In this document: positions 1-5,838 of the stretch, piece after piece
Numbering within the stretch: the first letter of the stretch is position 1
Layout: every line of letters starts with the position of its first letter
Assembly: GCA_016177405.1 (NCBI GenBank)
Contig: JACOVG010000003.1
Span: forward strand, 1 to 32,049
Source: Candidatus Omnitrophota bacterium
GTDB lineage: Bacteria > Omnitrophota > Gorgyraeia > 1-14-0-20-64-10
Reading direction: 5' to 3'
Length of the DNA stretch: 32,049 nucleotides
Program-made: the position numbers and the translations under genes
The notes under the pieces: model-generated
Database searches by the model: none
The model's input: only the letters and a program-made list of their open reading frames with translations
Told to the model about the DNA's origin: nothing

Positions 1-75
1 CAGGTCCTGTACGAGGGGAAGTCCCCCAGGGACACGGTCCGGGAGCTGATGCTCCGCGGCCCCAAACCGGAATAG
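1..75 (+). CDS. gpsA: Glycerol-3-phosphate dehydrogenase [NAD(P)+], C-terminal end (partial)
   Basis: The window opens inside a reading frame that runs 24 codons to a TAG stop. The visible peptide, VLYEGKSPRDTVRELMLRG followed by PKPE, matches the usual C-terminal helix of bacterial GpsA (family pattern V.YEGKSP.EAV..LM.R). GpsA makes sn-glycerol-3-phosphate from dihydroxyacetone phosphate for phospholipid synthesis in the cytoplasm. Only the tail can be seen, so the call rests on this short but characteristic motif; domain completeness cannot be judged. The stop lies 18 nt before the first toxin-antitoxin gene. Confidence 0.75.
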   Translation, partial: QVLYEGKSPRDTVRELMLRGPKPE

Positions 76-93
76 AAGGAGACAGCGGTACAA

Positions 94-423
94 GTGCCAG
101 ACTCTGTGGTTCAGAAAAAGATCGAGGAGATGGTTCGGCGGATCGTTGAGCGGTTCCATCCGGAGAAAATTATTCTATTCGGTTCCCATGCGCGGGGCAC
201 GGCTGGCCCAGATAGCGATGTGGATTTGCTTGTGATCATGAACGTGCAAGGGTCCCGACGGCAGAAGGCCACAGAGATCGATCTTTCTCTGGCCGATCGG
301 AAAATACCCTTAGACTTGCTCGTTGTGACACCGCAGCAGTTTGACCGGGACCGGGACATGATTGGGACGGTCATCCGGCCGGCGGCGCGTGAAGGAAAGG
401 TGCTTTATGAACGAGCCGCCTGA
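94..423 (+). CDS. MNT-type nucleotidyltransferase, antitoxin of a HEPN/MNT pair (copy 1)
   Basis: This 109-residue protein has the minimal nucleotidyltransferase signature GSHARGTAGPDSDVD (GS-x10-DxD, residues about 29-43), preceded by the typical helix ending in EKIILF. Proteins of this size are MntA-like antitoxins. In characterised members they transfer AMP to the partner HEPN protein and silence it. The start is a GTG with an AAGGAG about 12 nt upstream; no ATG is available before the motif. Its last 17 nt overlap the HEPN gene that follows, the usual two-gene order with translational coupling. Family membership is firm; toxin-antitoxin activity is inferred from the pairing. Confidence 0.85.
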   Translation: MPDSVVQKKIEEMVRRIVERFHPEKIILFGSHARGTAGPDSDVDLLVIMNVQGSRRQKATEIDLSLADRKIPLDLLVVTPQQFDRDRDMIGTVIRPAAREGKVLYERAA

Positions 424-823
424 AGGCCTTCGCAAGATCCGTCAATGGGTGGAGAAGGCAGAACACGATTTCAAGACGGCTGAACACCTGTTGACTTTGT
501 TGGAAGGGTGCCCCTTCGATGTCGTTTGCTTTCACGCGCAACAGTGCGCGGAAAAATATCTCAAGGGATTCCTCACCTTCCGTTCGGTCGATTTTCCGAA
601 AACACATGATCTTGTCATTCTGCTTAATCTTGCAGATGGGCCTGCGACTCTGGGGGTTGACCTCGTGGATGTACAGCCATTGAACCGATATCCGGTGGAA
701 GCCCGTTATCCTGGTGATTGGGAGTCCTTCACACTTGAGGAAGCGCGGGAAGCTGTTAGCTTGGCTCGGAAGGTTCGGGAGGCGGTGCGGAAGCAACTTC
801 CAGCCGCTGCTCTGAATGGATAA
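407..823 (+). CDS. HEPN-domain protein, putative toxin of a HEPN/MNT pair (copy 1)
   Basis: The 138-residue all-helical protein carries the HEPN (PF05168-like) pattern: AEHDFKTAEHLL, then FHAQQCAEKYLKGFL, then FPKTHDLVILL, and a C-terminal RYPVEARYPGDW segment. The ORF track starts it at 362, but ATG 407 is preferred. It has a GAAGGAAAGG ribosome-binding site 6 nt upstream and begins directly with the domain (MNEPPEGLRKIRQWVEKAEHD). HEPN proteins are often RNases. The R-x4-6-H active site of the HepT subgroup is not obvious here, so RNase activity should not be assumed. It overlaps the MNT gene, which argues for a functional pair. Confidence 0.83.
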   Translation: MNEPPEGLRKIRQWVEKAEHDFKTAEHLLTLLEGCPFDVVCFHAQQCAEKYLKGFLTFRSVDFPKTHDLVILLNLADGPATLGVDLVDVQPLNRYPVEARYPGDWESFTLEEAREAVSLARKVREAVRKQLPAAALNG

Positions 824-1100
824 ACGTCCGCCTCCATTCCCAGGATTTGGAACCCTGCGAGAAGCGTCTCATGGAGGACACCGGTGCGAGGGTGAGCTGC
901 CGAAGGCCGCCTATGGGAAAGCCGTCAAGTACTGTTACGAGGATGCAGAGGGGAAGCTCTGGATCACCAACGAGGAGTACGCCAGCCAGGTGAATTTCTG
1001 TCCGTACTGTGGACACAAGGCGAAGGTAGAGGCAATTGGGCGGCCAGCGGTTAACGTCGGGAGGATACGCAGTGAAAAGCAAGCTGGTCAAAATCTATAA
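816..1100 (+). CDS. Small hypothetical protein with CPYCG zinc-ribbon-like motif
   Basis: I do not recognise this 94-residue protein. It has one CPYCGHK knuckle (residues about 63-69) and two further cysteines upstream (C24, C40), so a zinc-binding fold is possible but not proven. The start ATG overlaps the end of the HEPN gene by 8 nt and has no clear ribosome-binding site, so translation would depend on coupling. The first 20 residues are proline-rich and unlike a folded domain; the true start may lie further in. It overlaps the next small ORF by 29 nt. Confidence 0.5.
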   Translation: MDKRPPPFPGFGTLREASHGGHRCEGELPKAAYGKAVKYCYEDAEGKLWITNEEYASQVNFCPYCGHKAKVEAIGRPAVNVGRIRSEKQAGQNL

Positions 1101-1266
1101 GTTGCGAAAAGGCGGCCAACTATGTGTCAATGCGACGGGCATCAATGAGAGCGGGGACTTCTATTTGAAGTCACCCGCCAAACAGCATGGGAGGATATTG
1201 CCACCTTCGGCCTCGTATGAGGATATAGGCAAAGCCGTTCGCTACGTGCTTTCAAATTGTGATTGA
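1072..1266 (+). CDS. Small hypothetical protein (64 aa)
   Basis: The track starts this ORF at 1036, but the GTG at 1072 has an ideal GGGAGG seven nt upstream and gives the compact product starting VKSKLVKIYKLRKGGQ. The protein is a predicted alternation of short strands (LVKIYKL, QLCVNATG, DFYLKSP) and ends in a helix (DIGKAVRYVLSNCD). I do not recognise the family. The position, overlapping the zinc-ribbon-like ORF and behind a toxin-antitoxin pair, suggests an accessory two-gene unit. The good ribosome-binding site is the main reason to believe it is expressed. Confidence 0.55.
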   Translation: MKSKLVKIYKLRKGGQLCVNATGINESGDFYLKSPAKQHGRILPPSASYEDIGKAVRYVLSNCD

Positions 1267-1545
1267 GCTTCGTCGGCTATGGATTGGATAATCCGCGGGA
1301 ATGGTGCCTTCCTGCCCCTGCTGGCCGGGTTTTCGCGATGGCCAGTGGTCATTGCGGTTGGTGGACATCGGTAGTGGCTCGTTACGGGGCGTGGCGTAGC
1401 TTGGTAGCGCGCTTGCATGGGGTGTTTAGTACTGTTTTTGCAACACACTCATGCATAATGAGATGCAGGATGAGTGGTCGCCATAAGGTCGCCATTGGAA
1501 ACAGTTAGGCCGAAGTTGCAACCCAAGGATGAGGCCTAGGATCAG
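1267..1545. other. Gene-free stretch with a broken tRNA-Pro
   Basis: No convincing coding sequence is seen in these 279 nt. They contain a short inverted repeat (CTGGCC at 1321-1326 with GGCCAG at 1340-1345) and a 43-nt piece identical but for one base to the 5' half of the tRNA-Pro further on, described separately. The small ORF at 1263-1508 lacks any family signature and crosses the tRNA fragment, so it is treated as chance. Confidence 0.6.
1382..1424 (+). repeat. 5'-half fragment of tRNA-Pro (attachment-site-like direct repeat)
   Basis: Forty-three nt (TTACGGGGCGTGGCGTAGCT and onward) match 3127-3169 with a single C/T difference. They cover the 3-nt leader and the tRNA from base 1 to the first base after the anticodon loop, then the match stops abruptly (TTTAG instead of CAAGAG). 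No 3' half follows, so this cannot be a working tRNA. A break just beyond the anticodon loop is a known crossover position for tRNA-targeting integrases. With the intact gene at 3130 it delimits a segment of about 1.75 kb. Confidence 0.85.
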
Positions 1546-1875
1546 ATGAGGTTGACGGAACAGGAACAGAGGGCGGTGGAACGTTTCGCCACCACGCTTC
1601 GGGAGCGATGGGGAAATGAGGTCCTTGAGATCCATCTGTTTGGTTCGAAGGCGCGAGGCGATGCGGGACCTGAGTCGGACGTTGATCTTCTGATTGTTAC
1701 CGAGCGCAATGACTGGAAACTCAAGGACGAGATCGGCCGAGTTGCAACGAGGATCCTTTTGTCAGAGGGAATCTATTTGTCCATCAAGGTGTTGGGGAAG
1801 ACCCTGTATCAACGGCTTGTTACACTGGAGGCCCCATTCATCAAGAACGTGTTGCGGGAAGGAGTCGTTGTATGA
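1546..1875 (+). CDS. MNT-type nucleotidyltransferase, antitoxin of a HEPN/MNT pair (copy 2)
   Basis: The 109-residue protein shows the GS-x10-DxD signature as GSKARGDAGPESDVD (residues about 33-47) after the strand VLEIHLF. Length and layout match the copy at 94-423, but the sequences differ widely outside the motif, so this is a distant paralogue rather than a recent duplicate. The start ATG is kept from the track; the ribosome-binding site is weak (GAGG region upstream). Its stop overlaps the next start as ATGA, indicating tight coupling with the HEPN partner. The role as an AMP-transferring antitoxin is inferred from family knowledge. Confidence 0.85.
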   Translation: MRLTEQEQRAVERFATTLRERWGNEVLEIHLFGSKARGDAGPESDVDLLIVTERNDWKLKDEIGRVATRILLSEGIYLSIKVLGKTLYQRLVTLEAPFIKNVLREGVVV

Positions 1876-2270
1876 ACGACCGAATCAAGGAGTACATCCA
1901 CCAGGAGCTGAAGAAGGCCGAGCAGGCATTGAAGGCCGCGCAGAACCTCTTGGCCGATGGGCTTTATGACGATGCGGTCTCCCGGGCTTATTACGCTGTT
2001 TTCCATGGCGCCCGCGCCGCGCTCAAAATCAAAGGGATAGAGACGGTGTCTCACAAGGGCCTCATCAGTCAGTTTGCGTTGCACCTGGTGAAGGCGGGCG
2101 AAGTGGAGGAAGAGTACGGGGACATCCTCCGGCAGATCAAGGAAGATCGAGAAACCGGAGATTACGAGCCATTGGTGACGTTTGGTTCAGAAGAAGCTAC
2201 TAAGTTGGTGGGCAGTGCAGATCGGTTTCTCGTGAAGATGCGAGACTGGATCGGGAGGCAAGAAGCGTGA
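1872..2270 (+). CDS. HEPN-domain protein, putative toxin of a HEPN/MNT pair (copy 2)
   Basis: This 132-residue helical protein contains the typical HEPN core: AEQALKAAQNLLADGLYDDA, then RAYYAVFHGARAALKIKG, then SHKGLISQFALHL, and a C-terminal RETGDYEPL segment. This subtype (PF05168-like) commonly sits downstream of an MNT gene, as here with a 4-nt ATGA overlap. The RX4-6H RNase motif is not evident; the RETGDY segment occupies the equivalent place. Its end overlaps the start of a 37-codon ORF as GTGA, so the translational chain continues downstream. Confidence 0.85.
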   Translation: MNDRIKEYIHQELKKAEQALKAAQNLLADGLYDDAVSRAYYAVFHGARAALKIKGIETVSHKGLISQFALHLVKAGEVEEEYGDILRQIKEDRETGDYEPLVTFGSEEATKLVGSADRFLVKMRDWIGRQEA

Positions 2271-2380
2271 TTTTCGGCCTGGTCACCGATATCCTCTGGG
2301 TCCTCGCTGCCAACAAGGTCCCAGACCTGAAGCACAAGCTCGACTCTATTCTTGGGCTGCAAGCGAAGGAAGGAAGATGA
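2267..2380 (+). CDS. Very short ORF (37 aa) coupled to HEPN copy 2
   Basis: This ORF is too short for the track. GTG 2267 overlaps the HEPN stop (GTGA), a GGGAGG lies 8 nt upstream, and the frame ends with a TGA overlapping the next ATG (ATGA). The peptide VIFGLVTDILWVLAANKVPD is hydrophobic at its start and ends in a charged, heptad-like segment (LKHKLDSILGL). Overlaps at both ends plus a good ribosome-binding site argue that it is translated. The product is not recognised. Confidence 0.45.
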   Translation: MIFGLVTDILWVLAANKVPDLKHKLDSILGLQAKEGR

Positions 2381-2940
2381 AACTGATGCTAGGTTTTTTG
2401 AAGTCGCTATTTAAAACGCATCCGATTGCAGCTTCCGTAATGGCGGTATTAGCCATGTCCATGATTTGTTGGATAGCGAACCTGTTGATTCTTTTTTGTA
2501 AAGATCCTTTCCAATTCTCACAGATTCAGCAGCCTGGGCAGGTACAACAGAGCTATCCTTACGCGTACCTGTTTAGCGCCTTAGCGCAATCGCTTGCAGC
2601 TTTATTGGGATTCTTGGGTATTTTTGTGGTCTATCGGCTTGATCGCTTGCATTCGCGGATTGTAGGGATGAATTCTGAAGGGGCCAAGCCATATGAGAAA
2701 AGAAGAGAGGATACAAAAAACGTTGGATTCGCTCTAGCAATTTTAATGATGCTCGCATTCACGCTATCATTACTTCTACTTGGAAGATGTGAATATCTTT
2801 GTTTGAACCCCTATCTAGGAGCGCCCTATTTCGCTGTCGTGTGGGGCATTCCAGTCATCGTGGTGGTAATTGGAATATGTTTGGTCATTCTGGGTCTTGT
2901 AGCGTGGTTCGCTTATCTATCCTTGAGCGGAGGGGACTGA
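2377..2940 (+). CDS. Four-helix membrane protein of unknown function
   Basis: The 187-residue protein has four hydrophobic stretches fit to be membrane helices, at about residues 15-40 (AASVMAVLAMSMICWIANLL), 62-88, 115-136 (FALAILMMLAFTLSLLLLG) and 150-181. A polar, basic loop with many charged residues lies between helices 2 and 3. No family is recognised. A GAAGGAAGG ribosome-binding site precedes the ATG, and the start overlaps the 37-codon ORF. Base composition is clearly more AT-rich than the flanking genes. Together with its place between two tRNA-Pro repeats, this suggests it arrived by transfer. Confidence 0.65.
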   Translation: MKLMLGFLKSLFKTHPIAASVMAVLAMSMICWIANLLILFCKDPFQFSQIQQPGQVQQSYPYAYLFSALAQSLAALLGFLGIFVVYRLDRLHSRIVGMNSEGAKPYEKRREDTKNVGFALAILMMLAFTLSLLLLGRCEYLCLNPYLGAPYFAVVWGIPVIVVVIGICLVILGLVAWFAYLSLSGGD

Positions 2941-3073
2941 TCTTTATCGGTGCTATTTTGATGCAGTTTTTGGCAGGGTGGCATAGGATTTGCTACGGTG
3001 GTCTATGTTGGTCTACGGTGTTATCAGTTATAGTTCTCGACGGAAAGTCGGTTTTCGTAAGTCCTTATACCGC

Positions 3074-3115
3074 ACGGGGCGTGGCGTCCTCCAAAACAAC
3101 ATGGCGGACGCCACG
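3074..3115 (+). repeat. Hairpin built on a 14-nt tRNA-Pro 5'-end fragment
   Basis: ACGGGGCGTGGCGT at 3074-3087 equals the first bases of the nearby tRNA-Pro plus one leader base. The fragment forms the left arm of a perfect 10-bp inverted repeat: CGTGGCGTCC at 3080-3089 pairs with GGACGCCACG at 3106-3115 across 16 nt. It lies only 15 nt before the true tRNA. It may be debris of an earlier integration or a structured element in the tRNA leader. Confidence 0.55.
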
Positions 3116-3129
3116 AAGGCATGAATTTA

Positions 3130-3203
3130 CGGGGCGTGGCGTAGTTTGGTAGCGCGCTTGCATGGGGTGCAAGAGGTCCCGAGTTCAAATCTCGGCGCCC
3201 CGA
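3130..3203 (+). tRNA. tRNA-Pro (anticodon GGG)
   Basis: The sequence folds as a standard cloverleaf. The acceptor stem CGGGGCG pairs perfectly with CGCCCCG. The anticodon stem CTTGC/GCAAG encloses the loop ATGGGGT with anticodon GGG at 3164-3166. The T arm CCGAG/CTCGG encloses TTCAAAT. The discriminator base is A and the 3' CCA is not encoded, so it must be added by the CCA-adding enzyme. The C1-G72 pair and anticodon GGG fit a bacterial proline tRNA reading CCC and CCU codons. Fragments of the same gene lie on both sides, marking it as an integration target. Confidence 0.95.
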
Positions 3204-3317
3204 TTGATACACTTGCTTAAGGCGGCGAGTTTGAACGAAGTTCAGGATCACCAGACGATTGGCGTTCAGGGAAGATACAGCCGACTGGCCAGACCATTGG
3301 CTTGCAAGGTCGGCTGC

Positions 3318-3335
3318 AATCTCGGCGCCCCGATT
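3318..3335 (+). repeat. Duplicate of the tRNA-Pro 3' end (att-like, 18 bp)
   Basis: AATCTCGGCGCCCCGATT occurs at 3188-3205, covering the end of the T loop, T stem, acceptor arm and two trailing bases. It occurs again at 3318-3335. A direct repeat of a tRNA 3' end is the classic mark of site-specific integration. Here only about 110 nt separate the copies, so any element that used this site has been lost or reduced to a remnant. A further weak resemblance to the anticodon arm (GCTTGCA) just upstream suggests the copy was once longer. Confidence 0.75.
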
Positions 3336-3342
3336 AACTGTT

Positions 3343-3408
3343 ATCCTCGCGAAAGCGAGGATCGGACGTCGTCCTCGACTTGATCGAGGATTCCCGTTTG
3401 CACGGGAA
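3343..3408. repeat. Triple-hairpin palindromic element (REP-like), copy 1
   Basis: Three perfect hairpins follow one another: ATCCTCGC-GAAA-GCGAGGAT (3343-3362), TCCTCGA-CTTGA-TCGAGGA (3372-3390) and TTCCCGT-TTGC-ACGGGAA (3391-3408), then TGAC. The first has a stable GAAA tetraloop. The same design with a changed but still paired stem recurs between groES and groEL (28124-28159). The element stands 21 nt before the hom start codon and will be transcribed into its leader if the promoter is upstream. Confidence 0.8.
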
Positions 3409-3429
3409 TGACATACATGGAAGCGAAGC

Positions 3430-4728
3430 ATGGACAAGGTTAACGTAGGGCTCATCGGACTGGGCACCGTGGGGTCAGGGGTGGCCAAGATGCTCCTGGC
3501 TCGAAGGGAGTTTATTGCCCGCAGGGCCGGCCTTCCCATTGTTTTGAAAAAGGTCTGCGTGCGCGACCGGCGCAGGGCGCGGGCCGTCCGGCTGGACCCG
3601 CGGCTTGTCACCACCCGCGTGAGCGATATCCTGGACGATCCGGAGATCCACGTGGTGGTGGAGCTGATGGGCGGAATCCACCCGGCCAAGGAGATCCTCT
3701 TAAAGGCCCTGGACAAGGGTAAGCCGGTCGTCACCGCCAACAAGGCCCTCCTGGCGCACGAGGGAGCCGCCCTTTTCCAAAGGGCCAAAAAGAAGGGGGT
3801 GGATCTCTACTTCGAGGCGTCGGTGGCCGGAGGCATCCCGATCATCAAGTCGCTCCGGGAGGGTTTGATCGGCAACGACCTGGAGACCCTCTACGGGATC
3901 TTAAACGGCACCACCAACTTCATCCTGACCGAGATGTCCCGGGGCGAGGGGCGCAGCTTCGACTCGGCCCTCAAGGAGGCCCAGTCCCGGGGTTACGCCG
4001 AGCGCAACCCGTCGCTGGATTTAAGGGGCATCGACACCGCGCACAAATTGAGCATCCTGACCTTGCTGGGGTTCGGCAGGGCCATCGCGCCCGGCGACAT
4101 CTACGTGGAGGGAATTCCCGGAATCACCGCCAACGATGTCCGGTACGCCCACGACTTCGGCTACACCGTCAAGCTCCTGGGGATCGCCAAGCGGGAAGGG
4201 GACGAGCTGGAGGTCCGGGTTCATCCGACCCTGCTGCCCAAGAACCACCTTCTTTCCAACGTGAGCGGAGTCCACAATGCCGTCTTTGTGCGGGGGGACT
4301 TGATCGGGGAGCTCGTTCTGTACGGGCAGGGGGCCGGGCGGCTTCCGACCACCTCGGCGGTGCTGGCCGACCTGGTGGATGTGGCCCGCAACCTTCGGTA
4401 TCACTCGCCCCAGCGGGTGCCCCCGCCGGTGCCGCATCGAAGGATCCGCCGGATCCGGAAGATGGGGGAGATCGAGGGGCGCTTCTACTTCCGCTTCTCC
4501 TGCATCGACCGGCCCGGGGTGCTGGCCCGGATCGCCCGGATCCTGGGGGCCCATCGGATCTCGATCGCGTCGGTGAGCCAGAAGGACCGGCGGCGTGAGC
4601 AGATTGTGCCGGTGGTCATGATGACCCACGAGGCCAAGGAGCGGGACGTGGAGGAGGCCCTGGCCGAGATCGACCGGATGGGCGTGATCCGCCGCAAGTC
4701 GGTCTGCATCCGGGTGGAGCGGGGATGA
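3430..4728 (+). CDS. hom: Homoserine dehydrogenase with C-terminal ACT domain
   Basis: The cytoplasmic enzyme reduces aspartate semialdehyde to homoserine, the branch point toward threonine and methionine. The 432-residue length matches the common bacterial form. Residues 1-130 are the NAD(P) Rossmann domain (VGLIGLGTVGSGVA, later TANKALLAHEG). The catalytic and substrate region follows (SVAGGIPIIKSLREGL, GILNGTTNFILTEM), and about 355-432 is an ACT domain (FRFSCIDRPGVLARIARILG). The ACT domain implies feedback control by an amino acid, normally threonine. ATG 3430 starts just before the dinucleotide motif with a modest GGAAG site upstream. Its stop overlaps thrC as ATGA. Confidence 0.95.
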   Translation: MDKVNVGLIGLGTVGSGVAKMLLARREFIARRAGLPIVLKKVCVRDRRRARAVRLDPRLVTTRVSDILDDPEIHVVVELMGGIHPAKEILLKALDKGKPVVTANKALLAHEGAALFQRAKKKGVDLYFEASVAGGIPIIKSLREGLIGNDLETLYGILNGTTNFILTEMSRGEGRSFDSALKEAQSRGYAERNPSLDLRGIDTAHKLSILTLLGFGRAIAPGDIYVEGIPGITANDVRYAHDFGYTVKLLGIAKREGDELEVRVHPTLLPKNHLLSNVSGVHNAVFVRGDLIGELVLYGQGAGRLPTTSAVLADLVDVARNLRYHSPQRVPPPVPHRRIRRIRKMGEIEGRFYFRFSCIDRPGVLARIARILGAHRISIASVSQKDRRREQIVPVVMMTHEAKERDVEEALAEIDRMGVIRRKSVCIRVERG

Positions 4729-5825
4729 AGAAGAGCAGGTGTCGCCCTGACGCCGTGGCACCAGGGGGCGAGGCCTGGAAGGGTGTGGTGGAGCGCTACC
4801 GGCCGCTGCTTCCGGTTTCACCGGAAACACCGGTTGTCACCCTGCTGGAGGGAAACACCCCGCTGGTCCCCTCCCGCTCTCTGGCCGGGCGCCTGGGCCG
4901 CGGCGTTGAGCTTTACTTCAAATGCGAGGGGTTCAACCCCACCGGATCCTTCAAGGACCGAGGGATGACCCTGGCGGTTTCCAAGGCCAAAGAGGCCGGC
5001 GCGACCGCGGTGATCTGCGCCTCGACCGGCAACACCTCGGCCTCGGCGGCGGCCTATGCCGCGCGCGCGGGCTTGAGGTGCGTGGTGCTGATCCCCAAGG
5101 GAGCCATTGCCCTGGGCAAGCTCGCCCAGGCGCTGATCCACGGCGCCCAGGTCTTGGCGATGAGCGGCACCTTCGACGAGGCGCTGGCGATCGTGCGGCA
5201 GATCGCGCGGGAGGCTCCCATCGTTCTGGTGAACTCGGTCAATCCCCACCGGCTGGAGGGGCAGAAGACCGGGGCCTTTGAAATTTGCGACGCCCTGGGA
5301 CGCGCCCCGGATTACCACGCGATTCCGGTGGGCAACGCCGGCAACATCACCGCTTACTGGAATGGCTACAGCCAATATTTCAAGGCAGGAAAGGTGGATG
5401 GGCTTCCCAGGATGCTGGGGTTTCAGGCGGCGGGGGCGGCGCCCCTGGTGCGCGGCCGGGTGGTCCGCAAGCCCGAAACGATCGCCTCGGCGATCCGCAT
5501 CGGCAACCCGGCCAGCTGGGAGGGGGCGGTGAACGCCCGGAAGGCCTCCGGCGGATTGATTGACGCGGTGACCGACCGGGAGATCCTGGAGGCGTATCGG
5601 CGCCTCGCGCGCGAGGAGGGGCTTTTTGTGGAGCCGGCCTCCGCGGCCTCGGTGGCCGGGGTGCTGAAGCTTGGCAAGCGGGGATACTTTCGCCGCGGGA
5701 GCCTGGTGGTGTGCGTGCTGACCGGCCACGGCCTCAAAGACCCGGAGCGGGCGGTCCAGACGGCCGTTTCACCCAAGACCGTGCCGCCTCGGCTGGGTCA
5801 CATCCTTCAGGAGATCGGGTTTTAA
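4725..5825 (+). CDS. thrC: Threonine synthase
   Basis: A PLP enzyme that converts O-phosphohomoserine to threonine. The motif FNPTGSFKDRGM carries the PLP lysine (about K77). ASTGNTSASAAAYAARAGL forms the phosphate-binding region and IPVGNAGNITAYWNGYSQY lies in the core, all as in the short (about 350-residue) bacterial ThrC. The protein is 366 residues. The first 25 residues are extra and poorly conserved; the ATG overlaps the hom stop by 4 nt, so the start is probably right. Its substrate must be made by a homoserine kinase, for which the next gene is the candidate. Cytoplasmic. Confidence 0.95.
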   Translation: MKKSRCRPDAVAPGGEAWKGVVERYRPLLPVSPETPVVTLLEGNTPLVPSRSLAGRLGRGVELYFKCEGFNPTGSFKDRGMTLAVSKAKEAGATAVICASTGNTSASAAAYAARAGLRCVVLIPKGAIALGKLAQALIHGAQVLAMSGTFDEALAIVRQIAREAPIVLVNSVNPHRLEGQKTGAFEICDALGRAPDYHAIPVGNAGNITAYWNGYSQYFKAGKVDGLPRMLGFQAAGAAPLVRGRVVRKPETIASAIRIGNPASWEGAVNARKASGGLIDAVTDREILEAYRRLAREEGLFVEPASAASVAGVLKLGKRGYFRRGSLVVCVLTGHGLKDPERAVQTAVSPKTVPPRLGHILQEIGF

Positions 5826-5838
5826 GGAGAGGATCGGG

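Larger units (their letters stand above)
3204..3429. other. Intergenic stretch between tRNA-Pro and hom
   Basis: No gene is seen here. The stretch holds the 18-bp tRNA 3' copy and the triple-hairpin palindromic element listed separately. No convincing promoter could be picked out for the long operon that starts at hom, although one must lie here or upstream. Confidence 0.5.

Noticed and set aside
362-406. Upstream extension of HEPN copy 1 in the ORF track
   Set aside because: The extra 15 residues (MGRSSGRRRVKERCF) lie inside the MNT gene. ATG 407 has the ribosome-binding site and begins the domain.
1263-1508. 81-aa ORF between the accessory genes
   Set aside because: It crosses the tRNA-Pro fragment and has no recognisable protein features.
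3343-3408. Possible CRISPR-like or terminator array before hom
   Set aside because: The hairpins are not equal direct repeats with spacers and lack a U-run. They fit a REP-like element better.
3024-3788. 254-aa minus-strand ORF across tRNA-Pro and hom
   Set aside because: It reads through the tRNA, the tRNA copies and the hairpins (CHSRANGNPRSSRG is repeat translation), so it is not a gene.
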